From NCBI RefSeq assembly GCF_037975245.1, contig NC_092561.1:19777508-19837507 (forward strand): a stretch of 60,000 nt of DNA, written 5' to 3'. Made by a program: the position numbers and the translations under genes. Numbering within the stretch: position 1 is the first letter of the stretch; the number at the start of each line of letters is the position of its first letter. This document shows positions 20,777 through 33,139 of the stretch, piece by piece. This DNA is from Apostichopus japonicus. Lineage: Eukaryota > Echinodermata > Holothuroidea > Aspidochirotida > Stichopodidae. The notes below the pieces were generated by a model. That model saw nothing but the letters and a program-made list of their open reading frames with translations, had not been told where the DNA came from and searched no databases.

Positions 20777-22581
20777 GAGCCACTGTACAGACTGACAGTT
20801 CACTTTACCAGGGACATCAGCATGACATTAAAGAGGAGGAAAGTGTATGTGAGGAACCAGTAGAAGGCTACCCATGTCATATATCAATCAAACTGGAAGA
20901 TAAAGCAAATGATGGAGAAACATCCCCAGAAGATTCAGAACATGTAGATGTTTCTCATTTGGGAAAGAAACCTCACGATAACTGTAGCTATGGGAACAAT
21001 ATCATAGCTGAAACTGAATCCTCGGACGAACATGAAAGATTACATGAAGCAGATGAACGTTTTTGTTGTAAGTATTGTGACAAAAGCTTTGTTGAGATTA
21101 GATTATTGGAGAAACATGAAAGGACACATACAGGAGAGAAAAATTATCATTGTAGCTATTGCGACAAAAGCTTTGCTCGATCCAGAACTCTCACTGAACA
21201 TGAAAGAACACATACAGGAGAGAAACCTTATCAATGTAGTTATTGTAGCAAAAGCTTTGCTCGAGTCAAAGCTCTCAATATACATGAAAGAACACATACA
21301 GGAGAGAAACATCATCAATGTAGCTATTGCGAGAAAGGGTTTGCCTATTCCCAATCCTTAAAAAAACATGAAAGAACACATACAGGAGAGAAACCATTTC
21401 ATTGCAGCTATTGCAACAAAATGTTTGCTAACTCCGATGTCTTGAAGAGGCATAAAATGACTCACACAGGAGAGAAACCTTATCATTGCAGCTATTGTAG
21501 CAAAAGCTTTGCCCGAGTCGAAACTCTCACTGTACATGAAAGAACACATACAGGAGAGAAACCTTATCATTGCAGCTATTGTAGCAAAAGCTTTTCCCGA
21601 TCCGGAACTCTCACTGTACATGGAAGAACACACACAGGAGAGAAACCGTATCAATGTAGATATTGCAAGAAAGTGTTTTCTGATGCTCAGCTTTTGGAGG
21701 TGCATGTAAGAACACATACAGGAGAGAAACCTTATCAATGTAGCTATTGCGAGAAAGGGTTTGCTTATTCCCAATCCTTAAAAAAACATGAAAGAACACA
21801 TACAGGAGAGAAACCATATCATTGCAGCTATTGTAACAAAATGTTTGCTCACTCATATGTCTTGAAGAGGCATAAAAGGACTCACACAGGAGAGAAACCT
21901 TATCATTGCAGCTATTGTAGCAAAAGCTTTGCCCGATCCGGAACTCTCACTGTACATGAAAGAACACATACAGGAGAGAAACCTCATCAATGTAACTATT
22001 GCAAAAAAGTGTTGGATTATTCTCACTCTCTAAAGGAACATGAAAGAACACATACAGGTGAGAAACCATTTCATTGCAGCTATTGCAACAAAAAGTTTGC
22101 TAACTCGGATGTCTTGAAGAGGCATAAAATGACTCACACCGGAGAGAAACCTTATCATTGCAGCTATTGTAGCAAAAGCTTTGCCCGATCCGGAACTCTC
22201 ACTGTACATGAAAGAACACATACAGGAGAGAAACCTTATCATTGCAGCTATTGTAGCAAAAGCTTTTCCCGATCCGGAACTCTCACTGTACATGAAAGAA
22301 CACACACAGGAGAGAAACCTTATCATTGCAGCTATTGTAGCAAAAGCTTTGCTCGAGCCGAAACTCTCACTGTACATGAAAGAACACATACAGGAGAGAA
22401 ATGTCATCAATGTAGCTATTGTAACAAAATGTTTGCTAACTCAGCAGCTTTGAAAAGACATAAAATCAAACACACAGGGGAGAAATCTTATCCTTGCAGC
22501 TACTGCGACAAAATGTTTGTTTATATTTACACCTTAAAAAAGCATGAAAAGAAACATGCAGGAGAGAAACCCTGTTATTGA
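20777..22581 (+). CDS. ZNF-A zinc-finger exon: 18-finger C2H2 protein
   Basis: The exon starts after the acceptor ttttcag (20776) and ends at TGA 22579. It encodes an acidic N-terminal region (HDIKEEESVCEEPVEGY, then SIKLEDKANDGETSPEDSE) with IKEE and IKLE SUMO-type motifs, then 18 consecutive C2H2 fingers joined by TGEK linkers. Finger 12 has Leu for the usual core Phe (KKVLDYS). Many fingers repeat a few helices, such as ARSGTLTVH, AYSQSLKKH and ANSDVLKRH, so the predicted DNA target is itself repetitive. A nuclear DNA-binding protein is expected. No KRAB, SCAN, BTB or ZAD domain is present. It ends KHAGEKPCY. The frame is open upstream into the intron, but conservation places the start in the exon at 18312. 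Confidence 0.9.
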
Positions 22582-24895
22582 AGCCATTTGCTCAATTTTT
22601 TTAAATTTTTGTAAATTGCAGGGTGTAGATAACAGCATTTTCAGTTTGGTCAATTTATTGACAATTTTGACGTTTTTTGATTGTCATTGGCCGGAGAAAG
22701 GAAAGATAGCCCAACCTAGCAGTGTCTTGAGCCTTTGGCTTTATTTTTATGTCTTTAATATTTTGTTATATAGTGGCCTACCAATTTCAGAGAAATAGTA
22801 ACAAAAAATTGTAAGATTCCCACAAAAATCATTGTTTCCAACCATATCATGTTGTTCTGTCCCACTGAATGTCACATATATTCCCTTATATGTCAGTAAT
22901 ATCAGGGGATTGCTTACTCCGATGCTTTTGGCATTTACAAGAACCTATGAGGTCCAGTTGGCATATGTGTGTATGTGACACCCTAGCTTGTAACACAGTA
23001 TCTGAAGTAAAAAATATGTGATCATGTCATACATTATATGGTCATGGTCAGTAGGGTGATCCCTATTGTCTTTGGTAGGGCTATCATGCAAATTAATGAG
23101 TGGGCAGGCTTAACAAAAATTCTGAAAATGTCAATATCTCTTTGACAGTATGTCCGAGTTAGTTCATACTGTGTTGGTGATTTAACAACATATTAAGCAT
23201 ATGATCTTTTCAGCAATATTTACCTCATTAATATTCATATGTGGATAGGAAATCTTAAAAAACAGCTTGTATAACCATGATATCTCAACAAACACAGGTT
23301 GCATCAATGTCATACTTGGTATATATGTTGGTCATGGCCAGTAGATGATCCCAATTGTTTGGAATGAGTGGTCAAGGGCTTAACATAAAATTCTTAAAAT
23401 GTCAATATCTCTGCAAATCAGGCATGAACTTTTTCTGCAAATTTGCGAAATATCCGTGATTTCTTTATACCTCCGATATTTACACCTCAATTTCCGTAAA
23501 TTTCTAACAAAAGCGTTGTATCAATTGATCCGTTGTTCACATTATTTTCATTACCTATGGATATCCAACCTAAGGGGGGACAAAAATTATGATCCTAACA
23601 TACTGTAGCATACGCAAATTGGAGCCTATACCGCAATTTTTGTGATTTAGTTATTTGTAGTTTATACTTTTCATGGTGATTAAGTAACTTATGTTTTGCA
23701 ACATCAATTTTTACCTCATTAATATTCATAACGGGTGTGGCTTTATGGGAAATTATCAAAAAACAGCTTGTAAAAGTTACGTCTCAACAACCACACAGTT
23801 GAATCAATTTCATACTTAGGTGGGCTAGATGCCCTATGATGAGTTGATTGTGTTTGGTTTTCCATGCCGTGAATATTAATGAATGTGTAGGGCGTAACGT
23901 GAAAACATTCATGCTGGTATGGTGATCTTGATATACAAAACAAGCAGATTTCTATGAAATTTCCATCTTTATGTCATCAATATTCATGAGATTGCAAGAA
24001 ATGATTTTTAAATATAAGACAAGAACCAAATGTTACAAGAGTTTCATCCTTAATATATGAAGTTTGTCACACTACATTCATACAATCAACCACGTTGTTT
24101 TGTTGTGTGGATATCATGAACATTAAACAGTGATCATAAAAATGTTTATCAGATATATCTGAACATCTATGTCTGATTTTCTGCATTCTTTGATAATAAA
24201 ATGTATGTATATAGAAACATGCTTATGAGATTATAAAATATGCCCTGATCAATATCCATACATGTTTATCTGCATTTATACTATGTCACGAAATAGACTG
24301 TCAACATTATAGAGTTCTGAATCCTGGTAACCTTCCTTTACATGTTGCCGCATTAGTCTCCCACTTCAGTTTGGTGTGCACAAGTTCATTAACTTGTACT
24401 GTATTGCTTAACACAATGTGAACAAGTATGGGCATCGGAACCACTAAACGTTTTCTGGTTTTATCATGTTTCACTCTATTGTTCATCTAAGAAACATCAT
24501 TTGCAACAAATCACGAAACCACTCAATATCTACCAACATATGCAAATGAATTGTAGATCGTTTCTCAAACCGGATTCTGTAGATCTTGTCTAAAGACAAA
24601 CGATAATGATTTTTCAGCATTGACGAAAAAATACGATTTTATTCACGAATATTCTAGTTGGTTTCTTTTTTACATATCTGAAAAATGAAGTCAATCAGAT
24701 GTTAGCAAAGGCTGAAAAAAATCCTAAGCTTTCACGAAAAGCGGTATGATGGTCACGTGATCCAAGGTGACCTATGACGTAGTTTTGATGATAACAAAGT
24801 GAGCTCGGCGTAAGACTACTTCAGTTGAATGCACTGAAATGCAACTTACTCTATATAATATATTGATGAGACAAACAGCCTAAACCACTAGCAAA
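22582..24895 (+). repeat. Conserved 3' flank of ZNF-A (copy 2 of 3)
   Basis: Non-coding; the diverged member of the three flanks (compare 15024-17348 and 46210-48542). It has the same succession of modules with cctcattaatattcat and its complement, ending at the THAP remnant. Confidence 0.7.
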
Positions 24896-24946
24896 ATGCC
24901 AAGAAATGTATTGTAGGGAATGCAACGGAACGAATGTGGACTCTAC
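24896..24946 (+). pseudogene. THAP remnant of unit A, cut by a transposon
   Basis: ATG at 24896 matches the THAP start in units 0 and B (ccaagaaat ... tgcaacggaacgaatg) but has lost bases after the first Cys region, so the frame is broken. It is cut at GACTCTAC (24939-24946) by the 2.1 kb transposon that follows; little of the rest of the domain is recognisable after 27060. Confidence 0.5.
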
Positions 24947-25846
24947 CACTGGCGGATCCAGGGCCTTTGTTTGGGAGGGGCCAAAGTGGCATTAGAGTGA
25001 TATGGGGGAGGGGTCTAAGGGGAGGGGGTGCCCCCTCCCCTTTGGAAAATTTTCTATTGCTGAATGCCCTCAGATGCAATTTGGTGCGACAAAAGTGTAC
25101 AATGGTGATGTTAATTTACTTCTAAAAAAAAATGTTTCCCAGGTGTAATTTTCTAAAATATTTATAAAACAAAGGTGGGATCATCTTTCTCAAGACATTT
25201 TATTTTATTTCTCATAGGTTATAAATTTCTTACAACCAGCCTGTAACTGCAAAATGGTGTTAAACTGTAAATCCTCATTCTCATACATTTACATAGCTCC
25301 CAACTCTTGAGAAGGCAAATGCTGGTCCATGCCACGAATCGCCGTCCTGGGGGAGGGGTATATGGGGAGGGGGTGTCCCCCTCCCCGTTTGATTTTTTTT
25401 GGAATCCTGGTGATGCCTACATGTAAAATGGTGGCACTTAGAAAGGCTTTTGTCACCCAAAATTTTCTGAGAGATATGCATTTTTTTTTTGTGTAACATC
25501 AATAAATTGAATAGTAGGTGATAATTCATTCTTTCCCGTGGCATGAAAATGTTCGCTGCTCGCCCCAATGAAAAGAAATATAGGCTAATTTGAGGTTTAA
25601 ATGATGCTGTAAAGGAGGTTTTATACACTATTATGCTAAATGCTAAAGAAATGATGGTTGCTAAGTCAAAATTTGATGCAAATTTTTTTATGTATACTTG
25701 ACAATTACAATGCGGTTTTTTCGGACGCTTGTGCGGGTCAGCGGGTTTGGGTGTTAGAATGAGGGTCTAATTCCCGCGAATTGCGGGTCAGTTGGGAGCT
25801 TTGCATTTAATTTTAAACCAGAAAACGAAAAGGTTTTAGACTAGTC

Positions 25847-26931
25847 CAGGGGCGGCGGAACGGAAAAATTATTGGGGGGGGGGGGGGCTAATGTGTGGAG
25901 ACTATCTAAGCGGAGCGCCACCATCAGTTGGCGCAGAGCGTACAATAAAAATTTAGGTTTTTTCAAACCCCCAGATGTGCCGGAAACGGCACTTCCTGAG
26001 TGTTTTATTCTGTGAATACCTAGCCCTAAAATATGGGTCTCAAGCCTGCAATTTCTCAGATTGCACGAGAAAGTCTGTAAAAACATTGTAATTTGTATAT
26101 TCGATGGTGTTTTAAGAGAGTAGCTATTACTCGTAGTGTACTCGCAAAGACGTTTTTGAGTGTAGTTAGGGCAGTGGCGGAGCTAGGGGTATTGGTCGGG
26201 GGGGGGGGCGCTTTCGACACTATCTAAGCGGAGCGCCACCGTAGGTTGGCGCGGAGCGTACAGAAAATTTTTGAGTAAAGATACTCTATAGATTGCAGGA
26301 AATGACCCATTCCGGGCCTTGCTAATTTGCAGATAAACGGAGAATAAATAGGTGTCATTGCCATTTTGTCGGAAAATGACACCAACAGAATATGACAAAT
26401 GTCAATAGGTAGATGAGAGCGCAATAAAATAGTCAGTAATCGCGAATAAGTAAAAAGTAGTGAAAAGCTGAAAAGGGCGCCAGCAGTCCCTTTGAGTCCG
26501 TCAGGGGGGGGGGGGGGGGTTGCATCCGCACCCTAATCGTATGGACGCTCCGCCACTGAGTAAGTGGATGTTGCAGAACTGGCTGAAATGAGGCAAGTCA
26601 TTGTCCTAAGACGAAGTTGTGTTGCGCTTACCGGTATACTCACACTCACTGCTTCCACTTTTCACGTGGCGTGAAGACGCGGTTGGGGTGAAAATGTGGT
26701 CTATAGCCAGGGGACGGGCCGAGGGTCCCCCAGCATTTACTAAAATTATTACACCTATATAGTATACGTGTGCATCGGACAGATCGACAGTATGCATTGA
26801 AAAATGGGCAGATGCACGTTTCGGAGCCTTGGTAAATATTGGGGGGGGGGGGGCTTATCATGCATTTGCCCCCTCAACTTTTGCATTGGGGGCTGAGCCC
26901 CCCCCCCCCCCCCACGGTTCCGCCGCTACTG
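25847..26931. mobile_element. Nested hAT-type element, 1.1 kb
   Basis: It is flanked by GACTAGTC at 25839-25846 and 26932-26939, with ends cagg-ggcggcggaac and gttccgccgctactg as imperfect inverted repeats. It carries a stretch (actatctaagcggagcgccacc ... ggttggcgc) also found in the elements at 26172, 51064 and, reversed, 56565. A further element (26172-26558) is inserted in it. Confidence 0.8.
26172..26558. mobile_element. Innermost hAT-type MITE, 387 bp
   Basis: Ends cagtggcggagc and gctccgccactg are inverted repeats. The same family occurs in reverse orientation at 56565-56944, where the 8-bp duplication is perfect; here the flanks (agttaggg and agtaagtg) match only partly. Contains long G runs. 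Confidence 0.75.
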
Positions 26932-27111
26932 GACTAGTCTACCACTGCTATTCCTCTCGATTTTTTTAATTTCCAATCATATGATTTAGCGGATGTTCGG
27001 AAACACTCTTTGGCTCACCTTTGGGGGGCCATGGCCCCCCCCCCTTGGATCCGCCAGTGGACTCTACTACAAAAGGTATGTATTTACCAAGTGGAAGAAT
27101 GTAGTGAGCTG

Positions 27112-27425
27112 AAAATTACCAAAAATTCGGCAACAGAGCCATCTCGGGCCCCTTTGAAATTTGCGTGTGGCGAGGTCAATAATGGGCCTTAAGTAAAACT
27201 TGTTTGAAAGGGTGATGCTTTCATGCTGCTTTATTACATATATGTCCCGATAAATGCTACAGGATGTGTTGGAACAGGGGGACATGCCAGACATGAGGAA
27301 TATAATGTCTATGTTGAGAAAGAATCCACATACAAATTACAATTGGGGCATGGACGTCACTAAGGGCGAGTTTTGGGGCCCGAGATGTCTTGATACCTCA
27401 ATACCATTTAAATGTGTAATGTTGC
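27112..27425. repeat. Conserved inter-unit block, copy A
   Basis: It matches 49410-49718 closely over about 310 bp, including a readable stretch with GDMPDM, NPHTNYNWGMDVTKGEFWGP in the plus direction. The two copies differ by small indels that break that frame (27260 region), so coding is doubtful and it is recorded as a shared block of unknown role. Confidence 0.6.
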
Positions 27426-27429
27426 TTGG

Positions 27430-27566
27430 TAACATGAACTACCCTATTTATTATGAAAAGGAGAAGCAAAAAAGGTTGTCTGTCAAGATCGTTCATCTTT
27501 AAGAGAGTGGTGGCGTCCTTCCCGTCAGCGCGCGGTGCAGAACACAGAATTTCCTGTGGTGAGGGT
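27430..27566. other. Upstream sequence of ZNF-B, cut off from its TATA box
   Basis: This segment equals the region just before the ZNF-A promoter (17915-18060), including cgtccttcccgtcagcg and one 24-bp unit. The matching downstream part (gtgcagagctg, TATA box) resumes only at 40053, after the 12.4 kb block. Confidence 0.6.
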
Positions 27567-27681
27567 GACGGTGTCACAGTATGTTAGCACCAATCAAAAT
27601 AGATCTTAAAGAAGGTTTGGGGTTTCAGCCAATCGCTGCCAAGCACCCCAAATCAAGATGTCTGCGCCCATAGATGTAAAC
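27567..27681 (+). repeat. Left arm of a ~113-bp inverted repeat
   Basis: The arm reads gacggtgtcacag, then tgttagcaccaatcaaaa, a tagatct, a gggtttcagccaatcgc and an atgtctgcgccc block. The reverse complement of 39934-40047 has the same blocks in the same order with small differences. The arms contain two CCAAT-type motifs and end just past an ATG. Confidence 0.85.
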
Positions 27682-30600
27682 AAAGTGCAAAGCGTATACG
27701 AGAAGAATGGCGACTTCCAGCCCTACTTCAAGCGTGTATAGTCAAGGTGAAGGAGCATAGAAATAGAGAAATGGCGAGCGGTCGATTCGGGCGCTTTGGA
27801 AGTGATGGAGAAGTCCGAATTTCGATATAGCCTACCTATAACTAGTAGTAGGCATAGTATTAACTACTAGGCGTACAGTAACTGTATTTTAGGAATTCAT
27901 GTAACTGTGTTAGCCTTACTTAGGCCTGCAAACTGTACTGCCAGTGTCATGCACGGCAATTCACTCTGGTATTTTAATAATTATTAGTACCCTAGGGCCT
28001 AGGATCAATACTTAGCTTTGTACTGGTGGATCCAAGGGGAGGGGTGTCGTGCTTTCCCAAAGGCGATTCACAATATGTCTAATGCCCCATTGTTTGTCCT
28101 TTGTACACTGTATAACAATGTGCAGCGTATTGTCTGCAATTTTGAAAAATATAATATTATTACCAAGTACTCACTCCACATGTTCTTCAGCACTAGGCTA
28201 TACTGTACGTATTTCGTGGACTTTTGTGGATGAAATTGGAAGCCCTCAGTTTGTAATGACTTTGTAAACTGCAGTGATTGAGATCCTTGTTTGGACAAGG
28301 TGTTGAGCTATTTTAATAAAATTGTGACAGGTGATCAGCATGAGATCCAAGAGAACTTGATATGTCATTCAAAAGCATGACTATACAGTCTGGCCTTAAT
28401 TTCAAAAGATGGTTTACTGACAACACACCCTGGCAGAAGATGTCAATGATCGTTAAAATGCTGATAAAAAAGATAGTACTAGCAGTATAGAAGCACAACC
28501 AAAAAACATTGGAAAGGAAAGTTAAGCTGCACTCAAAGACACACAAAATATTTTGCATGGTTCCATGACTGGTCTATGGAAGTTGCCATCATGGTATTGT
28601 ATGAACGGAGACTCTGGAGCAAAATGTTGTTATTCCATATTTAATGGAGTGGCACCTGGTTAATGGAGATCAAGCACAGTGTATGTAAAATACTGGTGTA
28701 AGTCTGAGCAACTGGATATTCGAAAGACTCCCCCATATTGGAATGTTACTTTTAGCTCGAACAAGCTATGCCACTTGAACTATTGTGACTCAGAATCTTC
28801 ACTCTGTCAATCTATCTATAGCTGTTATCCATCTGTTATTCATCTTTCTATAGTACCTTTTTTGAAGTAACTACTGAATGGGTGGTGTGAAAGCCCCTCA
28901 TAGCACTGGGACTGTATGACAGCCTTTGGCTTAGCCATCCTTTACCAACTTTAAACCGTGCAGTCTTGTGTTTGAGGCAAGTGGGATTGCTTGACAAAAG
29001 ATTGAAATATTAAGTTTATGTAGACAGCTCAAAATTGGCAAAATACAATTAGCTTCCTAGTTGTGTTAACATGTAATAGATAACCATCAAGGTGGTAATT
29101 TTGTTCACCATACATGTATCTGTGCTAGCAGCCTAGGAGTCATCATTTACAGTTTGTATTTAGGAATTCTATAAAAATTATGTCTATTTCTTTCAGGTTG
29201 ACACACGATGTGGTCGAGTACTTATTTATGAATCAAGTAGAGCCTTGTTTACAGGAAATCTGCAGCATATCATACAACATGCCAGTTTCAGGGTTTGCAA
29301 ATCAATCAATCTTTTGGTATATATGACCAGTTTACAGCACTTGGTAACTTATCAGTAGTATTAAAAAAGCTATATAAATTTAGGGTTAAAATTTCACAAC
29401 TTGAGTGTGGTATTACATTTATCTATGGTTGTTTAAGTGCTCTGGAAGCTCTTTTTGTGATGGATTTTTGTGAAAGTTGGATGCAATTTCCTCTGCAATG
29501 TCACAATTGCAACCACAAGCATTCCTCTGGCAACTAGAAATGTTCATCCTCTCAGTTTAGTCACTGAGCCGGTGTTCGTTCAATCATCTGTTGGCAAAAT
29601 TTTCAGACATTGAATGAGAAGAAATTCAATAATTTCACCTATGGCAGTTTGCAAAACTTTTGCCAAAAGTGGGCAAAACTGGCAAATACTCTACACAAAA
29701 TACCAGACATCACACTCATATTTTCATGCATATTGTGTTGAAACTTTTTATCTTTTCATTCTATTTATGTCAAGAGGCATGCTGAAGGGCATAAGAAGCC
29801 TCATAGAGAAAGGTTCATGAGTGCAAGTAGTAGCAGAAAGACATGACAGTAATCACATATAGAGACTGATTTGGCTGGACATAACTGAAAATTATATGTT
29901 CTACTAGTTTTATCAATTTTTATGTCTTTCACCAGCCATGATTGCTAATAATGAAGGCATACTGTGCATACCTGAAAAGGCAATGGGTTGGGAGGAGGCA
30001 TATATCTTGGTTTTGCAGGTTTATATGTATGTAGTTGTTTAAAGCTGCAGTATGGTATAATGCAGTTGAACCTCATATTGTGATAAGTTAAATACTGTCC
30101 CTGGATACAGTTAGTATTTTACCTTTGCAGACATTCTTAGATGTTTACTCATTTAGGTACTGTAAAACTTCATAGGATCAAGCAAATGATCCAAATAACT
30201 ATGATTGATCACAATTCAAGTCAATTGAGAAAGCACTGTATGCAAGCAGAATAACAATTAGAATGGTTGTTCAGTGATGATAAAAAAGGGGTTGTGGCAG
30301 AAAAGGTTTGTAGGAATTTTTTCTCAAGTTACTATCATAATTATCATATTTCTGCCACCTAATCATACAGTTAATCAAGAAGAATTTTATACTAGTGACT
30401 AATAATTAGTAAGCAATGTTAAAATAAATTACAATTCTCAACATTAAAACGCTATAGAAATATGCCCTTTGCAAATCACAGGTGATATATGTTCTGTTCC
30501 TTTATTGACAGATCTATTTAGTCTAAAAAGGTTCTTTTCACTGTGAAAAGGTATTTTTTGTGGCATGAAATAGTTATCCTTCAGCAGGGTTCATATTATG

Positions 30601-30823
30601 TTATTTTCTGAACATTGCAGTAAATGAACCCACCCATTGTATGTTAAGCATTCTGTGGTTTCAGTCAGTCTTTTCAGTCAATTAACATTTCCTTGCTGTC
30701 GAGGTAGTATGCAATTACCTCTTTGTTTAATTAACAAGACATATCATGTTGCATTGTGCCTGGATCAAAAACAACAGTTAACTTAAATTTATGTGCATTT
30801 TGTGTACGGCATTTTGTAGTTTT

Positions 30824-31060
30824 GGTTCCTTGCTGAAAGCAAAGGAACCTTTGTAATCAGGTCGGTGTGCGTGTGCGTGTGTGTGTATGTGTGTGACACT
30901 TAAGTTTTTATGCACGATAACTCAACAAGGGCTATGATTGATCAATGCTATATTTGGTGGGTGGGTGGGTGGTCCATAATTTGTTGATAAAAATATTGAT
31001 TTTGGTGCTCATATCATGAATATTAATGAGGTCACAGGGTTAAACCTACAGTAGACAACC
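30824..31060. repeat. Dispersed repeat: hairpin, GT run and AATATT motif
   Basis: It opens with ggttcctt (30824-30831) facing aaggaacc (30842-30849), a short hairpin, then a GT-rich run, a tgggtggg run and catgaatattaatgag near 31015. The order resembles the modules in the ZNF 3' flanks. Confidence 0.55.
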
Positions 31061-32473
31061 ATAAGTCACAGTCCCATCAAAAGTGAGTGTGTTATTGATA
31101 GGTAGCTTACACATGGTGATGTGTGTTACAATTGATAACGTGTGTATTTATGAGGAGGTGTGGCTTTGTAAGGCAATTATTGATCTTCCTTCATCATTAC
31201 ATACTTAGAGTGTTCCCTGTTTATCAATGAGCAGCAGCAGGAACCATGAAATGTTTTCATTCTGGTTGACAGTACCTTGCTATGCCAAATGTATCTTGGA
31301 AATACCATAGCTGGTTGTGTTTCATATGTAAATTAGTATGTGTGCTTTGTGCTTGCTTATTTCTACTTACGATCTAGTTGCTGGAAAAAAGCAGTGATTT
31401 GTTTTGTTATTCAAGTGATATCAAAGCATATTTGTGGTGAATAAAGGCAATACTTTAATCTGGTGACATTGCAACAAGAGGACTGTACTTGGTGATTTCA
31501 ATAAACTCAAGTCTCAATTGATAATGGTATTTGGTTGTTTATTTCATTAACTATTATTGACAGATGGATAAAAATCCACATTCTTGACATTTTTATTATT
31601 ACGGAAGGGACTGAAATCTTGTCATGGTGCTCTCTAGCATAAAATAATTTAAAATTATTAGATGAACCCAATTGCCTGTGATGCTACATCATTTGATGTT
31701 GTGACAACTATCTCACATGTAACCAGCCTTCACACTAACTCCGTCAGCATGTCTACAGCACATACTGAGCAGAACATTTTGGGTGTGTCTCCCCTGGGGA
31801 TACTGAGCAGAACATTTTGGGTGTGTCTCCCCTGGCCCCCCACCTATCTGTCATACCCTCACACTGGATGTGAATGACTTTGCAAGTGTGAGGGTCCATG
31901 TTTAATGTTACCACAAAAAACATGACTCTCTAGGGAGGCTGATTTATATATAACATTTCCACTTTGCCCCCTCCCCCATACCCAAGTGTTTTCGTAGGGA
32001 AAACTCGGAAAGTTGCACCTACAACAGCACTCCTATAATGCTAACAACAGCCCGATCATTTAAGTTTGGAAAAGGCAATGGTCAGGCAAAACTCTTCTTC
32101 GCACCAACATCATGCAGTATACTACTGCCAAGGGGAGTGGGGGGGGGGGGATCAATAACCTCTCATAGGTTGGTCTGATAGGATGAAGAATCTCAACACT
32201 TTAAGGCTTATAGCTTTGAAATATGACAGGTTATGTATCTTACATTAATGTAAACAAAAAGGTATACATGGCTCTGAATGTAAGTAGAACATAAATTAGC
32301 TCTAAATGTAAGCTAACAAGAGCGCCCTCTACTAATGTTTATTTGTTCCTTGGCCACATTTGCATGCCATTTTAATCACGGGACATTTTAAATCGGGCAA
32401 GACTATAAACAATAGTGAGTCCCATCTGTGGTCTTGTACCAACAACCTAAGTTCTAAGTCAACGTGGCCTCCC

Positions 32474-33139
32474 ACTGTGGCGTAGCCAACATTCAATTGT
32501 TAGGGGGCAAGATTTTTCTTAAGAGGGGTTGATGGTAGGAATTACCAAGAAATATATGTATTAACGGGCACCTCGTCTGCACAAATACACATCTAATGGT
32601 TCAGTGGAACATGACACACTTTCACTTAATTTACCTCTATTGCGGAGACAGTCGTCTTGGTTTCTGCATAATTCCGCACAATATGAAAAGGATACAGTGA
32701 ATAAATTTGCTACTCTAATTCACAACATGCCCAGATTCCCACAAAAACAAGTTTCACTAGGCCTATTCTCCACAAGTGGCATCATTGGTCGCTGAAAATA
32801 AACATGGGTTGCTAGCGTTAGTTTGTAACGGTTATACCACTGGCCAAATTATTGGCGCTTATTCTGTAGGACGATATTGATCAACGGTCTCCGTATGTGG
32901 GTATGATGAAGGCCCAAAATGTATAATATTTCGGTTTGATTACCAGGTTCTGACCTTACATGAAGTATGAACATGAGCCCTGAGGTATGAATACTTGTGA
33001 TCAGAACTCGAAGAAATGTTAAAAAAAGTATAATTTTGAATACATCACTGGATCTCATATGGGGGGGGGGGGGCAAGACTGTAGCACAAAGCAAATTTGA
33101 AGAAGAAAAAAAAACCTGGCTCCCTCTGGCTACGCCACT
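32474..33139. mobile_element. hAT-type element, 666 bp
   Basis: It is flanked by GGCCTCCC at 32466-32473 and 33140-33147 (8 bp) and has ends actgtggcgtagcca and tggctacgccact as inverted repeats. No transposase is coded; it holds a long G run near 33061. Confidence 0.75.

Larger units (their letters stand above)
24947..27059. mobile_element. hAT-type element, 2.1 kb, host of nested insertions
   Basis: It is flanked by the 8-bp duplication GACTCTAC (24939-24946 and 27060-27067) and has inverted ends cactggcggatcca and tggatccgccagtg. Units 0 and B have the empty site within the THAP remnant. No transposase is coded. Inside, the motif of alternating G and C blocks seen in the element at 19752 occurs twice (about 25005-25045 and 25348-25388), and a second element is inserted at 25847. 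Confidence 0.85.
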
